This document shows positions 62,836-64,000 of a DNA stretch of 64,000 bases, piece by piece; positions within the stretch are counted from its first letter, which is position 1, and each line of letters opens with the position of its first letter. The notes under the pieces are model-generated. The model searched no databases. It was not told the DNA's origin and worked only from the letters and a program-made list of their open reading frames with translations. Location: positions 1-64,000 of the forward strand of contig CAYXMH010000010.1 of assembly GCA_964466115.1 (NCBI GenBank). Direction: 5' to 3'. The translations under genes were made by a program, and so were the position numbers. This DNA comes from Pseudolysobacter sp964466115. GTDB lineage: Bacteria; Pseudomonadota; Gammaproteobacteria; Xanthomonadales; Rhodanobacteraceae.

Positions 62836-63762
62836 TTACTCCAGCAACTCGGCCACGCCAAAACCGCGTTCACCGAAATTGTTGCCGTTGTAAAAGCAAT
62901 AGGTTCGGCCGTGAACCGATAAAACAGCGGCATACATGATGGCGTCGCTATCGAACCCCTCCGCGGAGACGTCGAGCCCCATGGCCTGGTCGTTTCGCTG
63001 CCAATCCAGGCCATTGTTCGATTCCGCGTACCCTAATCGATAAGCCGCTAACGAGCGGCGGCGGATCGAATAATACAATTGCAAATTTTTAGCGCCTCGC
63101 TGCACCACCCACGGACGGCCGAAACCGTGCTCATCAGCGCCAGTTACACGCATGACGATTCTTCCATTGGCTGCCCAGTGCTTTCCGTCCATCGATTCCA
63201 GGTAGCGCAAGTCATAAACCGGCATCGCCTTTTTATTACCGATGTCAGTCCATTCACTGCCCGCAACGTACCAGAGCCGTACGCGGTCTTCCTCGTATAA
63301 CGCAAACGGACCGCCACGAAAATACAACTCGTCATCGCTACGCTCCAAGACCGGTGTCCGCCCAAATCTCTTAGCGGAGATGCCGCCATCGGAGCTGATG
63401 GCAAGACCGGAAAGCAATCGATAGCGGATTTTATTGCACAATTCAAACCCGGCATAATAAAAAAACAGCTCGCCATTCGGCATTTTTAGCGCCGAAGTCA
63501 CCAATGCGCCGTTATCGTCGAATGTCCCCGACTCTCCAATATCGAAAATCGGCTCTTTGCCTACGGCAATGACTTTACGCGGATCCTCAGCGGCGACATC
63601 AACATAACCCGGACGGCCGATACCTTGCGCATCGAGGCAAGTGATGAAAATCCGAACGACGTCCGCACCAAGATAAAGCGGCGTCGGACACATTGCATGC
63701 GTTCTTGCCCACCAACAATCGCCCTTTGGGGTATATACCAATCCGAGCTTGCGCCAACGCAT
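62836..63762 (-). CDS. Glycosidase-like five-bladed beta-propeller protein
   Basis: 308 residues, no signal peptide. Repeated blades start with WWARTHAMCPTPLYLG, GTFDDNGALVTSALK, ELFFYYAGFE and RPWVVQRGAKNLQLYYS, the pattern of GH43/GH32-related propellers. Proteins of this sort occur in polysaccharide loci beside acetyltransferases and glycosyltransferases, usually with unknown activity. The start ATG overlaps the stop of the upstream acetyltransferase (TGATG). Confidence 0.7.
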   Translation of the reverse strand: MRWRKLGLVYTPKGDCWWARTHAMCPTPLYLGADVVRIFITCLDAQGIGRPGYVDVAAEDPRKVIAVGKEPIFDIGESGTFDDNGALVTSALKMPNGELFFYYAGFELCNKIRYRLLSGLAISSDGGISAKRFGRTPVLERSDDELYFRGGPFALYEEDRVRLWYVAGSEWTDIGNKKAMPVYDLRYLESMDGKHWAANGRIVMRVTGADEHGFGRPWVVQRGAKNLQLYYSIRRRSLAAYRLGYAESNNGLDWQRNDQAMGLDVSAEGFDSDAIMYAAVLSVHGRTYCFYNGNNFGERGFGVAELLE

Positions 63763-64000
63763 CAGCTATCCGCCACTTTGAAGAAGTCCATTGCCGACTG
63801 CTCGGCGGCATCGTAACGCAGCCCCTTGTACAACTGATTCGACGGTGTATCGCGCTTAATCACCACGCCCAACCCGACCCAGTTGTCGTCGCCGATGGTC
63901 ACGTTGTTCGCCACCGTTGCATTCACCCCCATAAAGCAATTCCGGCCCACCGTGCAAAACCCCGACACCACAACATGGGAGGATATAAAGCAATTATCCT
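63762..64000 (-). CDS. Hexapeptide-repeat acetyltransferase, C-terminal part (cut by window end)
   Basis: The visible 79 codons read in from the right edge. Left-handed beta-helix hexapeptides (VVSGFCTVGRNCFMGVNATV and NVTIGDDNWVGLGVVI) and a C-terminal helical end match NeuD/PglD-like sugar O- or N-acetyltransferases. The N-terminal domain and start lie outside the window. As the first gene of the minus-strand cluster seen here, it may acetylate the aminosugar made by FdtA/FdtB. Confidence 0.75.
   Translation of the reverse strand, partial: DNCFISSHVVVSGFCTVGRNCFMGVNATVANNVTIGDDNWVGLGVVIKRDTPSNQLYKGLRYDAAEQSAMDFFKVADS

Noticed and set aside
1..64000. Prophage, CRISPR array, restriction or other defence island
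   Set aside because: No integrase, phage structural, Cas, methyltransferase, nuclease-defence or transposase protein was seen, and no regularly spaced direct repeats.

Overview
The window looks like chromosomal core-plus-accessory DNA of a Gram-negative gammaproteobacterium. Supporting marks are the divergent pepA-holC-valS / lptF-lptG arrangement, a holD-rimI pair, a synthetase-type RelA with an EFDD motif and no recognisable HD hydrolase motif, HrpA, a YoaA-type helicase, PBP1b followed by an LpoP-like lipoprotein, and an outer-membrane lipid-transport (Mla) operon. A lineage near Xanthomonadales, Nevskiales or Steroidobacterales is my guess; nothing in the sequence fixes it. I saw no rRNA, tRNA, CRISPR array, transposase, integrase or prophage gene.

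Layout. 1-9.4 kb: the mlaFEDC operon with gmk and yicC (minus strand), divergent from rph-rdgB-hemW and a small CPXCG zinc-ribbon gene (plus strand), then two exported proteins of unknown role. 9.4-16.8 kb: a minus-strand run of PBP1b, its putative lipoprotein activator, a DinG/YoaA helicase, a VOC protein and a membrane-anchored octaheme cytochrome. 16.8-28.9 kb: a 1500-residue three-domain glycosyltransferase, a transmembrane Ser/Thr kinase with four long periplasmic repeats, relA, a large secreted protein and a small secreted protein. 29-37.5 kb: hrpA, a universal stress protein behind an FNR-type box, a hypothetical protein, proS and two DUF4124 proteins. 37.6-44.8 kb: pssA, a GAF-PP2C-HATPase regulator, a STAS protein and a second MCE lipid transporter whose permease and ATPase genes lie between two palindromic repeats, then holD and rimI. 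44.8-56 kb: valS, holC, pepA, lptF, lptG, etfB, etfA and acetoacetyl-CoA synthetase. 56-64 kb: a surface-polysaccharide locus.

How the genes work together. Cell-envelope work dominates: two MCE lipid transporters, LptFG for LPS export, PBP1b with its activator, phosphatidylserine synthase, and several glycosyltransferases. The terminal locus encodes a UbiA-type phosphoribosyltransferase, a DprE1-like oxidase and a DprE2-like reductase in immediate succession. Together these are the known route to polyprenyl-phospho-arabinofuranose, best known from mycobacteria. Next to it lie an FdtA/FdtB pair for a dTDP-3-amino-3,6-dideoxyhexose, a GtrA flippase-like protein, a polyprenyl-phosphate glycosyltransferase and modifying enzymes. 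The most interesting regulatory idea is that the partner-switch pair (phosphatase/kinase fusion plus STAS) next to mlaE/mlaF could control lipid transport by phosphorylation.

Intergenic DNA carries two families of REP-like palindromes (40.6/42.3 kb and 47.7/53.0 kb), a Fur-like box before rdgB-hemW, an FNR-like box before the stress gene, an extended -10 promoter aimed antisense at the 3' end of relA, and a run of small hairpins upstream of a secreted-protein gene.
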